A program made the translations under genes and the position numbers. A DNA stretch of 64,000 nucleotides, from assembly GCF_000002425.4 (NCBI RefSeq), contig NC_037255.1, positions 12,381,329 through 12,445,328 on the forward strand. Reading direction: 5' to 3'. The notes under the pieces are model-generated. The model searched no databases and was not told the DNA's origin. It saw only the letters and a program-made list of their open reading frames with translations. How positions within the stretch are numbered: position 1 is the first letter of the stretch; the number at the start of each line of letters is the position of its first letter. The stretch is from Physcomitrium patens (taxonomy: Eukaryota > Streptophyta > Bryopsida > Funariales > Funariaceae). Positions 34,901 through 46,555 of the stretch are shown in pieces.

Positions 34901-35960
34901 GCTGAAGAAACTTGTTTTTGGATACTTTATCTTCTTTAATAATTATGTATCTTATTTTGTAATTATGTTGCCTCTTTGTACAATATTGAGCAATGTGCTT
35001 AGCTTTTCTACAATATAAATATAAACCTTTTTAGCAATGTTGAGTCTTTTCCTACTTTAAGAGAGTTTTAAAATATATGATATTAATTTGCATTGATTCC
35101 GGCCTTGTTGAATATATTTCTAAAAACTTAGAAGCTTTTGCCACTACTTGACTTATTCCTCTCCAGTCAAGTCTTTTTTCTTGATGCCTTTCAAATAATT
35201 GATTATCGCATGCAATGGCTTGAGTAATAAATTATTTCAAAGATTTTACTTTTGACATTATTAATAACAAATCTTTGACACTATCCTTTAATCCATATCA
35301 ATATTGATTGATGAGTGCTTTGTCATTTCAATCCACATCACAAGAAAGGTTTAGGAATTCAACTGCATATATAGTAGCTGATCATGATTTTTATTGTAAA
35401 GATAAGAATTTAGTCTCTACTACTCGTTCTTAATCACTTTCTCTGAATGTGGCTATAAATACTTCTAGGAATGAATTCAAATGATAAAGGAGTTGTAAAT
35501 TTTTTTCCATTAAAGGTGCAAACCAAGAAAGAGCACTTCCTCATTGATGTATGCATATAAATCTAACTTATGTAAATCCATTAGGATATTAGAAAAAGGT
35601 GCAATTACAGATAGAGCTTGACTTATTGCAAAAATCCTCAAAATTTTGATTTTGTTCCATCAAACTTCTCATACATACTAATCCTTGTCCATGTCATACT
35701 TGTAGAAGCAAAACTCCTTGGATTTGGTTGTGAAGTTGATCTACTTGCTTCCTTCAATTCTACAACTTCTTGTCGCAAACTTTGAATTTCTTCCATAGGT
35801 GTAGGCATAGCACCTCCATGATTCATATTAAAAATATGTAAGTTTTCCACTCTAAGACTGTTGATAAGCTCATGAAGATTTGTAATAGTTACAAATCTAT
35901 TCTAATTTTTACTAGGTGTAGCTTCTATAATCTTTCCTTCAATAGGCAACTCAAACAAAT
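34901..35960 (-). pseudogene. B3 gag
   Basis: The start region near 35960-35640 holds PTPMEEIQSLRQEVVELKE and then SFASTSMTW, which B4 repeats at 49010-49140. A nucleocapsid knuckle relic lies near 34990-35050. Stops throughout the capsid part. Confidence 0.75.
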
Positions 35961-36183
35961 CCAAAAAGTTAAATTAGAAGAAGGTAATCTGTAACCTTTA
36001 ATAAAAATTTCTACAAAGAGGGGTAATTCACTATCTTTAAGAAAAAATTAGTATTTAAAAACAAGATTTTTTTTTGTTTAAAAGGAAGGTAGTCTGCAAC
36101 CTTCAAAAGGCAACAATAGAAGTGAAGCAATCTACTCACTTCTAAAAAAAGACAAAAATAGTATCTTAATATTTTTGTCAAAT
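35961..36183 (-). other. B3 leader and decayed primer site
   Basis: Non-coding leader with repeated 'AGGTAATC' phrases. A decayed iMet-like site lies within about 25 bases of the LTR end. The 83-codon frame here is not supported. Confidence 0.45.
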
Positions 36184-36732
36184 TGTTAGGAACATGAATC
36201 TCAAAAAAAGAGAATCTTTGATACATTCTTGTGTCACTAAAGAGAACTAAAAAGTCACTCAAAAGATAATATAATATTAACTAAAATGGCTATTGCCAAA
36301 AACAAGAAGACTAGAAAGTCTTGAAATAAGACTAAAGACTAGAATGATATTGACAAGAGTGAAGAAGGCTTCACTCTTGCCTCCATATATACTCTTAACT
36401 AAGAGCTATGTGGCAATGTCTTATAAAACTTCCAAAATATGTTCACTTTACTAGCCACATGTCTTAACTTGTAGGACAAGTTATCTATATACGTGCCACA
36501 TGTTTAGCTTGTTCTACAATCTATTATATAGAGTTAACTTGTTTCACAAGCTATCAATACGTGGTTAACTTGTTGGCCAAGTTTCTGACCTATAAACACA
36601 TCTAAAGTCAAAATTTCATCTAAGAAGCTTGTAAGAAGCTTTATTAAAAGACTTTAGGAAATTAATTTATATTTATCTACTTTTGCCTAATCATATAAGT
36701 AATTATTGAGATAAATGTATATGTTCATAATA
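36184..36732 (-). repeat. B3 5' LTR (549 bp)
   Basis: Left end TGTTAGGAACATGAATC; right end followed by the ATAGG duplication. Aligns with 22654-23209, 11549-12083 and 48109-48631. Confidence 0.9.
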
Positions 36733-37171
36733 ATAGGACATAAAAGATAAAATTGAGAAAAAAAAACATAACAAAATATAACTAAACAGAAAGATGTAAA
36801 ATCAAATTTTACTAAGAAAAAAGATCCAAAGCCATACTTAACTAGATGCCTCAAAAGCCTTGGCCAATTCTATTTTACCTTATTCTACCACCATGGACTT
36901 TTTAGAATGTTCCTACGTAGTGGATTCTATCTAAATAATCACCTTAAACTCTTTTTTTAGAAAATACTATAGTAGGCCTTACTTAGATAATTACCATAAA
37001 TCTTTTTTAGAAGGTTCTATAGTAGGTCCCATCTAAACAAGGAATCTAAATTCTTTTTAGAATGTTTTATAATAGATCTTACTTGGTCTACTAACCTAAT
37101 CTCAATTCTTAAAACTTCTATGGTTCAAACTATCTATTCGTATATAAATATCTTATTTATACCCTGTTACA
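36733..37171 (-). repeat. C2 3' LTR, right piece
   Basis: Resumes the C2 LTR after the B3 duplication and ends ACCCTGTTACA, directly followed by the purine tract (plus AATTAATCTTCCTCCAC). With 22532-22653 it gives a full LTR of about 555 bp. Confidence 0.88.
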
Positions 37172-38095
37172 ATTAATCTTCCTCCACTAATAGAGAATTT
37201 CTTTATTTTTCTCTTAATAGTAATTTCAAATTATCTCTTGGCAATGGGTGAGGTTTTATATAGATTCTCACATTGTATTGTGAATAGAATAACCTTTTCA
37301 AAGAATTTTATATTCAAGTTGTAGATGTCTACTATTACAACAAAGGTAGCGATGCTCAAAAATGATATCCACTTTATATCCTTATTGGTCATCAACTATA
37401 ACTAGTGGTGGTGGTAGTTGGTGTTGATCCAAAAAGCGCTTTGGCTTGATACAAAATTTCTTTAGTTATAAAATATAGAAGACTAGATGGACCTAAATAT
37501 GTGGCAAAAGCTCAAGGTAATATGCAACATCAAAAATCATTGCAGAAATGTAGAAAGGTCCAAGCTACCAAGGTGCCAATTTATAGATTTGGATTAATGT
37601 AGCAAGTGGCAAGTTGGCTTAAGAGAATAATATCTCATCACCCTCTCGAAAGGTCTTGTGTTATGACTAGTTATCCTTATACTACTTTTATCAATTTTAT
37701 GTAGTAAGTAAGTAGTGTCATGTTGCTTATAAGGCCATTATAAGCCATTATATAAATTCCTCCATTGTTGGATTGTTAATATTGATAGGACGATGTAGAG
37801 TTGCTGGTGTAATTAGATGTTGACCAATATTAAGAAAAAATGGTGAATGATCAGTATTTGCTTGAATACTATCATTATAAGCAAACTCCAGGAGCATCAA
37901 GTATTCATCCTAATCATTATGATGAATCATGATAAATGCTTATAGGATATCCTCTAAGGTCTAATTTGTATGCTTTGTTTGCTCATTTGTTTGAAGATGG
38001 AAGGCTATAGATATGGCAAATTGTGTACCTAGTAGCTTAAACAAGGCTTGCCAAAAATTCTTATGAAGTGTGGATCTTGATCTAAAATGATGACA
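37172..38095 (-). pseudogene. C2 chromodomain and integrase C-terminal part
   Basis: Minus-strand pieces near 37260-37440 give VDIIFEHRYLCC and LEYKIL-stop-KGYS, a decayed chromodomain (usual: Y-V-I--HR---...YLV-WKGY). The integrase core region above it is decayed; the N-terminal finger is missing because D3 replaces it. Confidence 0.65.
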
Positions 38096-38828
38096 CAAAA
38101 ATCTTAAAAATCCTCATTGGACCTAAAATTCTACGTTCTAAGATCTTGACCCACTTAAACCTCAATAATCCTCAATTCAACTATTAGCTCAAGCTAAGAT
38201 TTACAATACATATTAAATACAACTATGACCATTAATCCACAAAATTCCACCTGTAGATCTATTACAAAACTCTTGAAATCACTAAAAACGACAACCCTAT
38301 TTTATTTCACAAAATCCAAGTCATCCAAAAATAATCTTGATTTTGTAAAGTTCTTACAAAGTAATAATAATTTCAAATCATCCAAAACTAAAGCTTATAA
38401 AAATCCTATCTAGTTTGCTATCAAATTCCACTCTCTGATTTACAAAAGAATCCCAAAGTTGTCGTCAAGACTCAGTTTTGTGCCTCAGGGTCTGATTTCA
38501 ACCGTGGTTCATAATCGGTCCTCTCTGGATATCAATATCTAGTTTTTTTTAAGTAAATTTTGCTAGAATTTACTCTTAACTTCCTTCTAAAGATGTTTAT
38601 ATTATTTATTTTTCTAACCTACATTTTTTTGCCTTATTTATGGTCCTATAAAGTAAGTAGAAGTCACTTTTCTAAAAAGGCAGCATTGATACCTTTTAAT
38701 TTTACTATCCTTTTGACTATTAATTATATTTTTAAGATAATTTGTTCTAAAACTTTGAACTAAGATCTCTTATATTATAATAATTTTCATACTCTTTTAC
38801 CTATTAATCATATTACATCATGACAACA
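38096..38828 (-). mobile_element. D3: partial D element in C2
   Basis: Matches the D1 stretch 33100-33820, ending at CATGACAACA (38828). The half with the minisatellite is missing. On its left it passes abruptly into C2 integrase, so the D3-C2 joint also deleted the RNase H/integrase boundary of C2. Confidence 0.7.
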
Positions 38829-39860
38829 TGATTCATACGCCATAGATTGAGGATCCCTACCAAAGTCTTCTTGAAGAAACGCTCCAATAGTAAAGTCAAA
38901 AGTATCAATGTCAAGCATACAAAGAAGATTAAGATCATACAGTTGCAATATTGAAGCAATAATGAGTGCCTCCTTCAACTTATCAAAGGCATTTTGTTGC
39001 TCCAGTTTCCATTCAAATGAGATACTTTTTTCAAATAGATTTTTCAATGAGGTAGTAATGTAAGGAAATCGATAAACAAAATGGTGATAGTATGTAGCAA
39101 GGCCTAAAAATGAGTGAACTTCAAAAGCATCTTTAGAGGTTGGCCAATCCTCTATCACTTTTACCTTATCTTGCTCCATATGCACATCTTTGGAGGATAC
39201 TACATGGTCCAAAAAGGTGACTTTCAACTTCCAAAGTTCACATTTTGATTGCTTGCAATTGAAGCAATTATCTTGTAGCCAACATAATTCTTTTTGTAGT
39301 TGTTGCTCATGCTCTTTTGAAATTTTATTATATACAAGGATATCATCAATGAAAACAACTACATACCTCTCCAAAAATCCCAAAAGTAATCTGTTCATAT
39401 GACCAATAAAAGAGGTTAGAGCATTGGTGAGGCCAAAAGATAAAACCAATGATTTGAAATGTCCATAGTGCATACAAAATGCCCTCTTTTTTACATCCTT
39501 ATCTTGCAATAGGCGTTTGCCAATAGCCCTCCGAAGATCCTATTTACTAAAGATGATCACACCTCAAAGTTGATCAAAAAGATCATTCGCACAAAGAAGT
39601 AAATATAGATTTTTAATAGTCTATTTATTGAGGCCTTTGTAGTCGATGCAAAGATGAAGTATATTATATTTCTTAGGTGCAAAGAATACATGTGCTCTCC
39701 ATGGTGATGTACTTTCTCAAATGAGGCCTTTTTCTAAAAGTTTGTTTAATGTCTTTTGTAATTCTTTAAGGTCTTTTCATCTTAGCAGATAAATTGGTCG
39801 ACTTGTTGGTTTGGTTCCAGGTAATAGCTCTATTTGAAAGAAGGTACCTTAATTAGGAAG
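38829..39860 (-). pseudogene. C2 RT and RNase H start
   Basis: A 230-codon open frame (38808-39509) reads CMHYGHFKSLVLSFGLTNA, the catalytic FIDD in VVVFIDDILVY, KCELWKLKVTFLDHVV, FLGLATYYHHFV and the first RNase H block LDIDTFDFTIGAFLQ. Earlier RT blocks (39510-39860) are broken. It is the best preserved piece of family C. Confidence 0.88.
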
Positions 39861-40480
39861 TATGCTATTAAATAGGTCGGTTAAAAAAATATCTTAATAT
39901 ATCTATATGAGTTGCTATGCCTATTCTATCTCTTCGATTGTCTTTTCTACCATTGACGCTAGATTTGAAACCACTATATATACCAATTATTCATGTTGTA
40001 ATTGCTTCTTTATAAAGGTTGTTTCTACAAGTAAGTCTTTGATTGTAGGTTGTCTTTCCTCTTTACTTGATGTAGAGGTACAAAGAGTTACTTTGCGTTC
40101 TCTATCTTTAATTGAAATTGTCCTTACTATTCAATCAACTTGCTTATTTTCTATCTCTAGTCATGGCATACTAAGGATAACATCATACCTTAGCTTTGTC
40201 ACCTTAAATCTCTCTCTTAGGACGTAAGTGTTTGTCAATCTCAAGGTTTCTTCTTCACACATCTCACTCAATACGTTCTCCTAGTCATTTACAAGGTATA
40301 TACTTCTTCATTTTTTTTTTTTTATTTTAATTCTAAGCTGATCAGCGATTTTATTTGAGATGCAATTTTTTATAGAACTATAATCTATAAGTACTCGATA
40401 TGATTTTCTTCTTAGTAGTTCCATTAGATGCATTAATCGATTCTTTTTATAGTTGTCTAAGGCTATGCCATTTATCTTTA
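39861..40480 (-). pseudogene. C2 protease
   Basis: Minus-strand pieces KVTKLRYDVILSMP and then LEIENKQVD and VRTISIKD parallel the C1 protease at 55600-55720. The catalytic DYSSTK-like block is near 40370-40400. The plus-strand frame at 39907-40227 is only the shadow of this. Confidence 0.72.
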
Positions 40481-40859
40481 AAAGTTAGTAGCTATCCTGA
40501 ATATTGGCCTTTAGAGCCTTTATTGGAGAGTCCTATTTTCTTGCTATGATTCATTATCGACTTGATGAGTTTCAAGAGTGTAAATCCGCCTTGTCTAGCA
40601 AATGCTTGAATTTTGATGTTTTGGACAACCTTTGATCTGATGGCCTGGCTCTTGAAAATCGAAACATAATTTTTTTTGCACTAATATTTATCATCTTTGT
40701 GGTATCAATGATCCTTGTAGGGCATCAATTTCTATTGGTATTGGTTGTCGTACCATAGTATTAGATAGTGGCATAGGACTTCGTACTATGAATTATGCTC
40801 CATGATTTTTGAAATCTATAGCATCAATCCTCTTTACAATCCAATATCATATTGTAATT
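40481..40859 (-). pseudogene. C2 nucleocapsid region of gag
   Basis: A knuckle relic EPGHQIKGCPKHQNSS near 40600-40690, parallel to EPGHQIKGCLKCQNSS of C1. The frame is broken on both sides. Confidence 0.7.
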
Positions 40860-41993
40860 GCTTATAGTATGTAAAAATTAGTTAGAACATATAATATGTT
40901 TATGAGTCTTGGTATGCATTAGAATGGTTAAAAGTTTAATTTAAAGAAAGTGGATATAAGAAACTTTATTTTGAATTTTATCTATTTTGATTATGATATT
41001 TAAAAAATTATAGGACCTAAATATTTAATATGAAGCCTTGAGAGGAGATTAGAGCCTAAAGATGAAAATCATAATTAGTAGGAGGCTTATTTGAAGGGAT
41101 GAAAGTAAGGCATGGTCAGATGAAGGCAAGGAATGGAGATCTTCATCCCTATTGATCAAAGGCTATGCCCAATGGACTTTAAGGAGGTTGTCTAAGGCCT
41201 TATTAGGGATTAGGATTTTTTCTTCAAGGTCATTTGAGCTTTGGAGGCTAGAATCAATAAGTTTAGGTTTTTAGATATGGATTGGATGCAAATTTTGTGT
41301 GATTTGGAGATTTTATGAAGGAGTTATTGGTGCTCAAAGTTAAGGTGTTAATTTCATATCTACTATCACTCTTTGGAATATAACATACGTTTATAGAAAG
41401 AAATGAAGGATTGACAACTAGAATTAAAGAGAGCACTTCTTTGACTATACTTTTCATATACTATTTGATGAATTTGGAGTTTAGATGAAGAAGTTATAGA
41501 GAGTTGAAGTCAATACACCTAAATCAAAGGCAATAAGTAAGTTGATTCATAGTAATAGTTGGAGCCATATCTTGAGTTTTTAGACAAATTTTTGATTCAA
41601 ACCTTTTGGAGAAGATAGATTATTGTGTTAAAAAGCTATATATATATATATAAATTTTGTAGCATTTAAGTGCTTATTTTATGAGATATAAAGAAAATTA
41701 CAAAAAGATGTATAAAAACTAGGATTTGAAGCTACTATTAGGGTTTTGGTGATATCTTAAGATCCACAATGAATTTGCTCTTATTATTTGTTGAAGTAGT
41801 TATTAAAAATACATCAATACTTCATGTAAAATTTGAGTATGTTTAAACAGTTCAATTGAAAGATATGAGTTGTTGAAATCTGAGAATAATATTTCATAAG
41901 GATATATAAGGATTTAGAGTCTTTTTTATCATATTTTGGATTTTTTTGGGAACTTAAGACTTATATATTTGGTATAATTGCTCTTAAAAGTAT

Positions 41994-42033
<40 letters not shown>

Positions 42034-42075
42034 TAGACTTTTTTTTCTCAAGACTTGATTGAGCAATTAGTGATA
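40860..42075. mobile_element. Unassigned 1.2-kb insertion in C2 gag
   Basis: C2 gag similarity to C1 stops at about 40860 and resumes at about 42080. The intervening sequence matches nothing else in the window and has no coding signal. It contains TA repeats near 41636-41653 and 41996-42029. Its ends were not resolved. Possibly a solo LTR of another family. Confidence 0.45.
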
Positions 42076-42840
42076 ACTAAGAGCCCAATGCTTTCTTGAG
42101 GCAAATTCTCTCTATTCCAACATTAAATTACTTCATCAAATGTCTCTGGATTCCTTAGCTCCTTCTTTCATTGGATCTTAAGTTTTAAACCTCATAGGAA
42201 TCGATCCATCATTTCAGTCTCCAAAATATTGCTAATTTAGAGATATAAGAACTTGAATCAAGAGACATAATCTTGCATCAACTTAGCTTATGTATGATTT
42301 TTCAATTGAGTATATGCTATCTTCTTTGCATTGATGATCCATAATTGATTCCTAAACTCGGTCTCAAATTCCTCCAAGCTACAAAATCCACCTTGAGCTC
42401 CATAGCTTAGAACTCAATATCGCAATCAATGGATGTTGCATCTTTCAAATAGCTGGTTGGGTATATAATTTCTTCAATAGTATTTGCCATAAATAGTTAG
42501 AGGTATTGTGGCATGTTGAAGAGCCATTGATATATATCTTCTTATTTTGAAGTCCTAAAGTATATACTAGCCTTATTCAATTTCAATCTAGTAATGTCAA
42601 TTGTTTTATCCTTGAGGCTTCTATTTATCCTTCCAAAGTAGCTATCTAGCCTATGAGGTGTTCTATTCGAGCTTCTATCTTGGATTATTCCGCCATATCT
42701 CCCATGTTGTAATTTCTCTGTTGGACTCTATTATTGTAATGTCTTTTTACTTCCAGGTTGACTTTTTAAGAGTAGTTCATAGTAGCTTCAATACAATACT
42801 CAATGTGACTACAACAACTGACCTTAGACTAGATGATGAC
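42076..42840 (-). pseudogene. C2 gag, capsid part
   Basis: Minus-strand pieces: an N-terminal coiled stretch (MGDMAE, IEARIEHLIG near 42690-42660), and further down TYVSLQDYV-like AKLMQDYVS and ISNILETEMMDRFL near 42260-42170, shared with C1 (54830-54910). Stops throughout. Confidence 0.72.
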
Positions 42841-42870
42841 TATTGATACACTACCAAAAGTAAACAATCT

Positions 42871-42890
42871 AACACTCACTTTGATACCAA
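42871..42890 (-). other. C2 primer binding site (iMet tRNA type)
   Basis: TTGGTATCAAAGTGAGTG on the minus strand, directly next to the 5' LTR, close to TGGTATCAGAGC. Confidence 0.75.
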
Positions 42891-43396
42891 TAAAACATGA
42901 CTAATTTATCTCAAAAATCTAAGATCTTCATAATCCATAGCAACATAAAGCCTCATCACAAAATAGGAAAAAGAAAACTTGAAAAAATTGAATGGAACTA
43001 AAAAAAAATAGAACATAAAAGACAAAGCTGAGCAAACAGAAATAAAACAAAACAAAATTGAACAGAAAGCTTAAAACCAAATTTTACTAAGAGAAAAGGT
43101 CCAAAGCCATATCTGATTAGATGCCCCAAAAGGTCCTAGGTAGTCTTATATATACCTTGTTCTACTACCTTGCACTTTCTAGAATGTTCTTAAATAATAG
43201 ATCCTACCTAGATAACCACCCTAAATCTTTTATAGAAGGTTCTATGGTGGGCCCTATCTAAACAACTATCCTAAATTCTTTCTAGAGTGTTCCATAATGG
43301 ATCCTATCTAGTCTACTAACCTAATCTCAATTCTAAAAACTTCTTTGGTTCTAATTATCTATCCTTATATAAATATCTTATTTATACCCTGTCATA
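42891..43396 (-). repeat. C2 5' LTR (506 bp)
   Basis: Aligns with the split C2 3' LTR and with the C1 LTRs (52494-52997, 60479-60940). Contains 'GGTTCTATGGTGGGCCCTA' style repeats of about 60 bases in its right half. Confidence 0.88.
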
Positions 43397-43401
43397 ATAT
43401 A

Positions 43402-44800
43402 TCTCTAGCTTTAGATTACAACAACTCATCCTATAATATGCAAATGATATATTTTTTTTGTTTGTACTAATCAAAATTTGATGCAATATCTTAAGGCTAT
43501 CCTTGACTTTGTTTCCACCACTTCAAGCTTGACTATCAATTAGACTAAGTCCAAAGCATATTGGCTAGATATCCATAATCCACCACTTAATTGGAATTAG
43601 ACTATTAAGTAGATATGGATTTTAGAAGTGCAAAAAGTTGAGTTTCTTGGAACCTCCTTTGGCATGTTTATAAACACTTCTGATACTAATAATTTGTACT
43701 AATATTATATCCAAAAATTAAAAAACTATTGATATTATTATCAACATTGCTGCATCACTTTATTAAAAGCCTGAATTAAATTTTCAATCCTTGCTAATAA
43801 AGAATAAGGTTGGTAAACTATAATTTTTGTTATATATGACCAATTTGAGGAGTTATTCTATAACAATCTATATACAAGTTAATGAATCGACTAGTTGGAA
43901 CTCTACATCCTAAGACAGCCATTTCATCCACTCTTTATAACATAAGCCACTTCCACCTTCTATCCTTCTATTGGCCTAGAGACTAATGTCTCTATTGGAA
44001 AAATTATTATTATAATTTTTATAATCAATCATATGCATTAGCTCTTCTATTCCATCCATAATTTGATATTATAGGTTTCTTCATAGCCAAATATCATATG
44101 CATTATCTCTAAAGACACAAATAATGAGGTTTATATCATATGTATTTTGGAGATGGTTTGAATTATTTTACAAAAACAAGGCACCAAAAAACAAGTAGAC
44201 CATCTATTCTATTGCCTAATTATGAATCTTACTTTTTATCCCAAAAGGTACTTTTGGTCAAATAACACCCCGCTTATACAATACACTACAAAAGATATAA
44301 GAGGTTGAATCACTAATTTAGACACTTTGGTTACATTGCACACAACAAAATGTTATAACAAACTTTCTAACAACCTTCTAGCTAGCTAATGTAATATTTA
44401 ATTCTTCTACAAATTTCATATAGAGCTACTTCTGTTTAGAGCATCTAATATAATACTATTGTAATTAATGTTTGGTATAGGAAGTATAACCCAATTATTG
44501 ACAATTCTTCCCTTTTTTGTATCAATGTGACCAAAATAATTTTACATTAGTTTTGGTCATGCCTAAAAGCAAAAAGAATATGGAGGTGGTGCATTAGTGT
44601 AATTCATGCCCTCTAATTCACTTAAGGCATCCTTCCATCACCTCCCATCCTATAATTGTTATAGTGCATACTTGCACAAAAACTACTAAAACCTATTGGT
44701 AAGCTTTATGTAATTTGTTTCTCCTTTGTGGCATCACTCTCTAAGAACTTTGACTTGAATAAAATGACCAAGCCTTTAGCAATATTGGCTAGCCCTTTGA
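43402..44800 (+). pseudogene. LINE (L1-type) reverse transcriptase relic, right part
   Basis: Plus-strand pieces in one main frame: RLQQLILQYAND (RT catalytic YADD with D to N), NLMQYLKAILDFVSTTSSLT, TKSKAYWLDIHN, and KVEFLGTSFGMF. This is the order of L1-clade RTs after the catalytic box (ADD, then a 'GL-IN--KS' block, then 'FLG'). Later pieces such as IWQDLIDYARI near 44810 fit the C-terminal region. Many stops. The frame continues to the left of C2 at 22400-22531. Confidence 0.6.
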
Positions 44801-45240
44801 TAAGATTACATATTATATTTGGCAAGATCTAATAGACTATGCAAGAATTGCCTAGAACAAGATCCTAATAAAACTCCAAGTAGACATTTTAGATGGTAGG
44901 TTCAATTCCTTGGACTCTAGTTGAGAAAAAAATAATATCATTTGCACTAGATTAGACTAGCACATATGTTGGCACCTCCAACAAGTTCAATTCAAAAGTT
45001 AGAATAGTTTCTCTTTAAGGAGTTGTAAATTATTTTATTTAGGTAGAAGTCTTGAGTCAAGTTTTAGATGGAATTTCTTAATCTTGCTTATACCAAATTC
45101 TTTATATTTGTTCCTTTGTAATGAAATTTCATTTCATTTGTGCCAAAATAATAATAATAATAAAACCCCACAACAAATCAACAAAATCTAATATTCAATT
45201 TAGTACTAAAAATAGTAATTATATTTTTATATACATGTCT
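44801..45240. other. Decayed LINE tail or spacer
   Basis: AT-rich, with a short ATA repeat near 45149-45163. No gene seen. Confidence 0.4.
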
Positions 45241-45973
45241 TGAATTGTGGATGTATGCAGAGGGGGTGGGGGTAATTCTATTTCACGTCTGTCAGTTATT
45301 CTTGCCCATAATAGGAATTCCGCTGTTTATAGAAATAGTGCACTTGCTTCCATTGCAGGGTCTTGATTTCCTTTCCACTTGTTCACAATTTGATTTCGAT
45401 TGGATGAATCTTGCTTGGATGAAACTGAGAGAGTAGGGGGAAATGCATTGCATTTGACTAATATATGGAAAGACGAAAAATAGACTGGGATGTATGCAGA
45501 GGGGGGGGGGATTTAGGCTTCTAGATACAGCGTCAAACGTAGCAATCGCATCAAATATACCGTCGAGATGGTACATTCCGGAGCTCGATCAAGGAATGCA
45601 GTGTCGTGGTTGTCAATGCAAAATATGTGCTATCACCTACTCGCAGGACCGTGGGGCTCCAAACGGTGCCGATAGTGGTGCCTGGGCATGATCGACATCG
45701 ATGGGTGGTGAGCAAGGGCAACCTGTGTACAAAGATCAGGCTACAGACTCGAAGTGTGCTGGATGGGTTCTTAGGTGGACCTTCCATTCTCTCTAGTGGA
45801 TTCTAGCGGGATGTTTGAGCTGAAGTCAAACTAGATTTAGAACTTAGATGAGGGTTTGGCGGAGGAATTGTCGCGGCTCTGTATATTGACGGGATCAACG
45901 CATTGGTAATCTAGTACTCAGTAATCTTTTCCTAAATTTACCGCTTCCAGGACCTCGCATACACTTTCCCATT
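45241..45973 (+). other. Base-balanced region, left part of a possible gene relic
   Basis: Abrupt change to balanced composition. GGATGTATGCAGAGGGGG occurs twice (45247-45264 and 45488-45506). A frame VVNAKYVLSPTRRTVGLQTV at 45606-45806 looks coding-like but has no family match. No start or splice sites could be chosen. Confidence 0.4.
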
Positions 45974-46552
45974 ATGGCTTTTGATAGTTTGGGCGAGAAA
46001 GAATACATGACATTTACTACATCGAGACGGGATGATGTTTTTGAGAATCGAAAAATGAATTCATATGCTTTTAAGCATTGTCCACCAGTTAAAGTGAAAC
46101 GGAACGATTGTTGCAAGAAAGAGGTCCACTTCAATCCAGACGTGAGAGTGTTGGATCGCACTACCATACTTAAGATGGCGTAGCGAAAATCCCCTAAGTA
46201 GAAATATGAGTTCGAGCTCAAGTCTGCTCCGGCGTTGCCTGCGTTAACTGATTTGACGAGGAGGGACGATGATGTTTTTCAAGATTCCTCAAAAGAATAC
46301 TTTAGTCTTGGTTATAAGCATAAGCAGTCAGTTTACAGGAAGCAGATGGAAATGAAGGAAGATAATAATAATAATAATAATAATAAGGCTACAACATTTG
46401 TGTTAGCGCAGCGGAGTGTACTGGAGCCACTGAATCAGACTTCATTACGAAGTCTCTCGCAGGTACCAGCCGAAATATTCAAAGATATGCCTAAATGTCA
46501 TACACAATGTTCCCGTGCAGGCTGCCAAGGACTCTTGAAACTCAAGTTTTAG
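45974..46552 (+). pseudogene. Unknown protein, decayed frame with RRDD-VF repeats
   Basis: One frame runs from 45974 to 46552 with only two TAG stops (near 46183 and 46198). It reads MAFDSLGEKEYMTFTTSRRD, later ELKSAPALPALTDLTRRDDD, a poly-asparagine run coded by (AAT)n at 46363-46386, and ends at LLKLKF. The RRDDxVF motif occurs twice about 80 residues apart. I do not recognise it. Codon usage is balanced, unlike the transposon relics. Confidence 0.5.
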
Positions 46553-46555
46553 CTC

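Larger units (their letters stand above)
22654..36732 (-). mobile_element. B3: family B chromovirus inserted in the C2 LTR
   Basis: Bounded by LTRs at 22654-23209 and 36184-36732, with a perfect 5-bp duplication ATAGG at 22649-22653 and 36733-36737. Internal order (minus): gag, CCHC relic, protease, RT (split by D1), RNase H, integrase, chromodomain, small tail frame, purine tract (AGAAGAGGGAGTAAT, minus, 29301-29315). A2 sits exactly between that tract and the 3' LTR. Confidence 0.88.
22532..43396 (-). mobile_element. C2: family C chromovirus, outermost element of the nest
   Basis: The two ends are LTRs: the 3' LTR (22532-22653 plus 36733-37171, split by B3) and the 5' LTR (42891-43396). 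The flanking 5-mers are ATACG (22527-22531) and ATATA (43397-43401), identical if both bases of one CpG have changed as deamination would do. The primer site (TTGGTATCAAAGTGAG on the minus strand, 42871-42890) abuts the 5' LTR, and a purine tract (GTGGAGGAAGATTAA, minus) abuts the 3' LTR. Internal genes are gag, protease, RT/RNase H, integrase and chromodomain, all broken. Inside lie B3 (with A2 and D1), D3 and an unassigned insertion. Confidence 0.85.

Noticed and set aside
39907-40227. 106-codon plus-strand frame in C2
   Set aside because: It is the opposite-strand shadow of the C2 protease; the same happens in C1 at 55591-55977.
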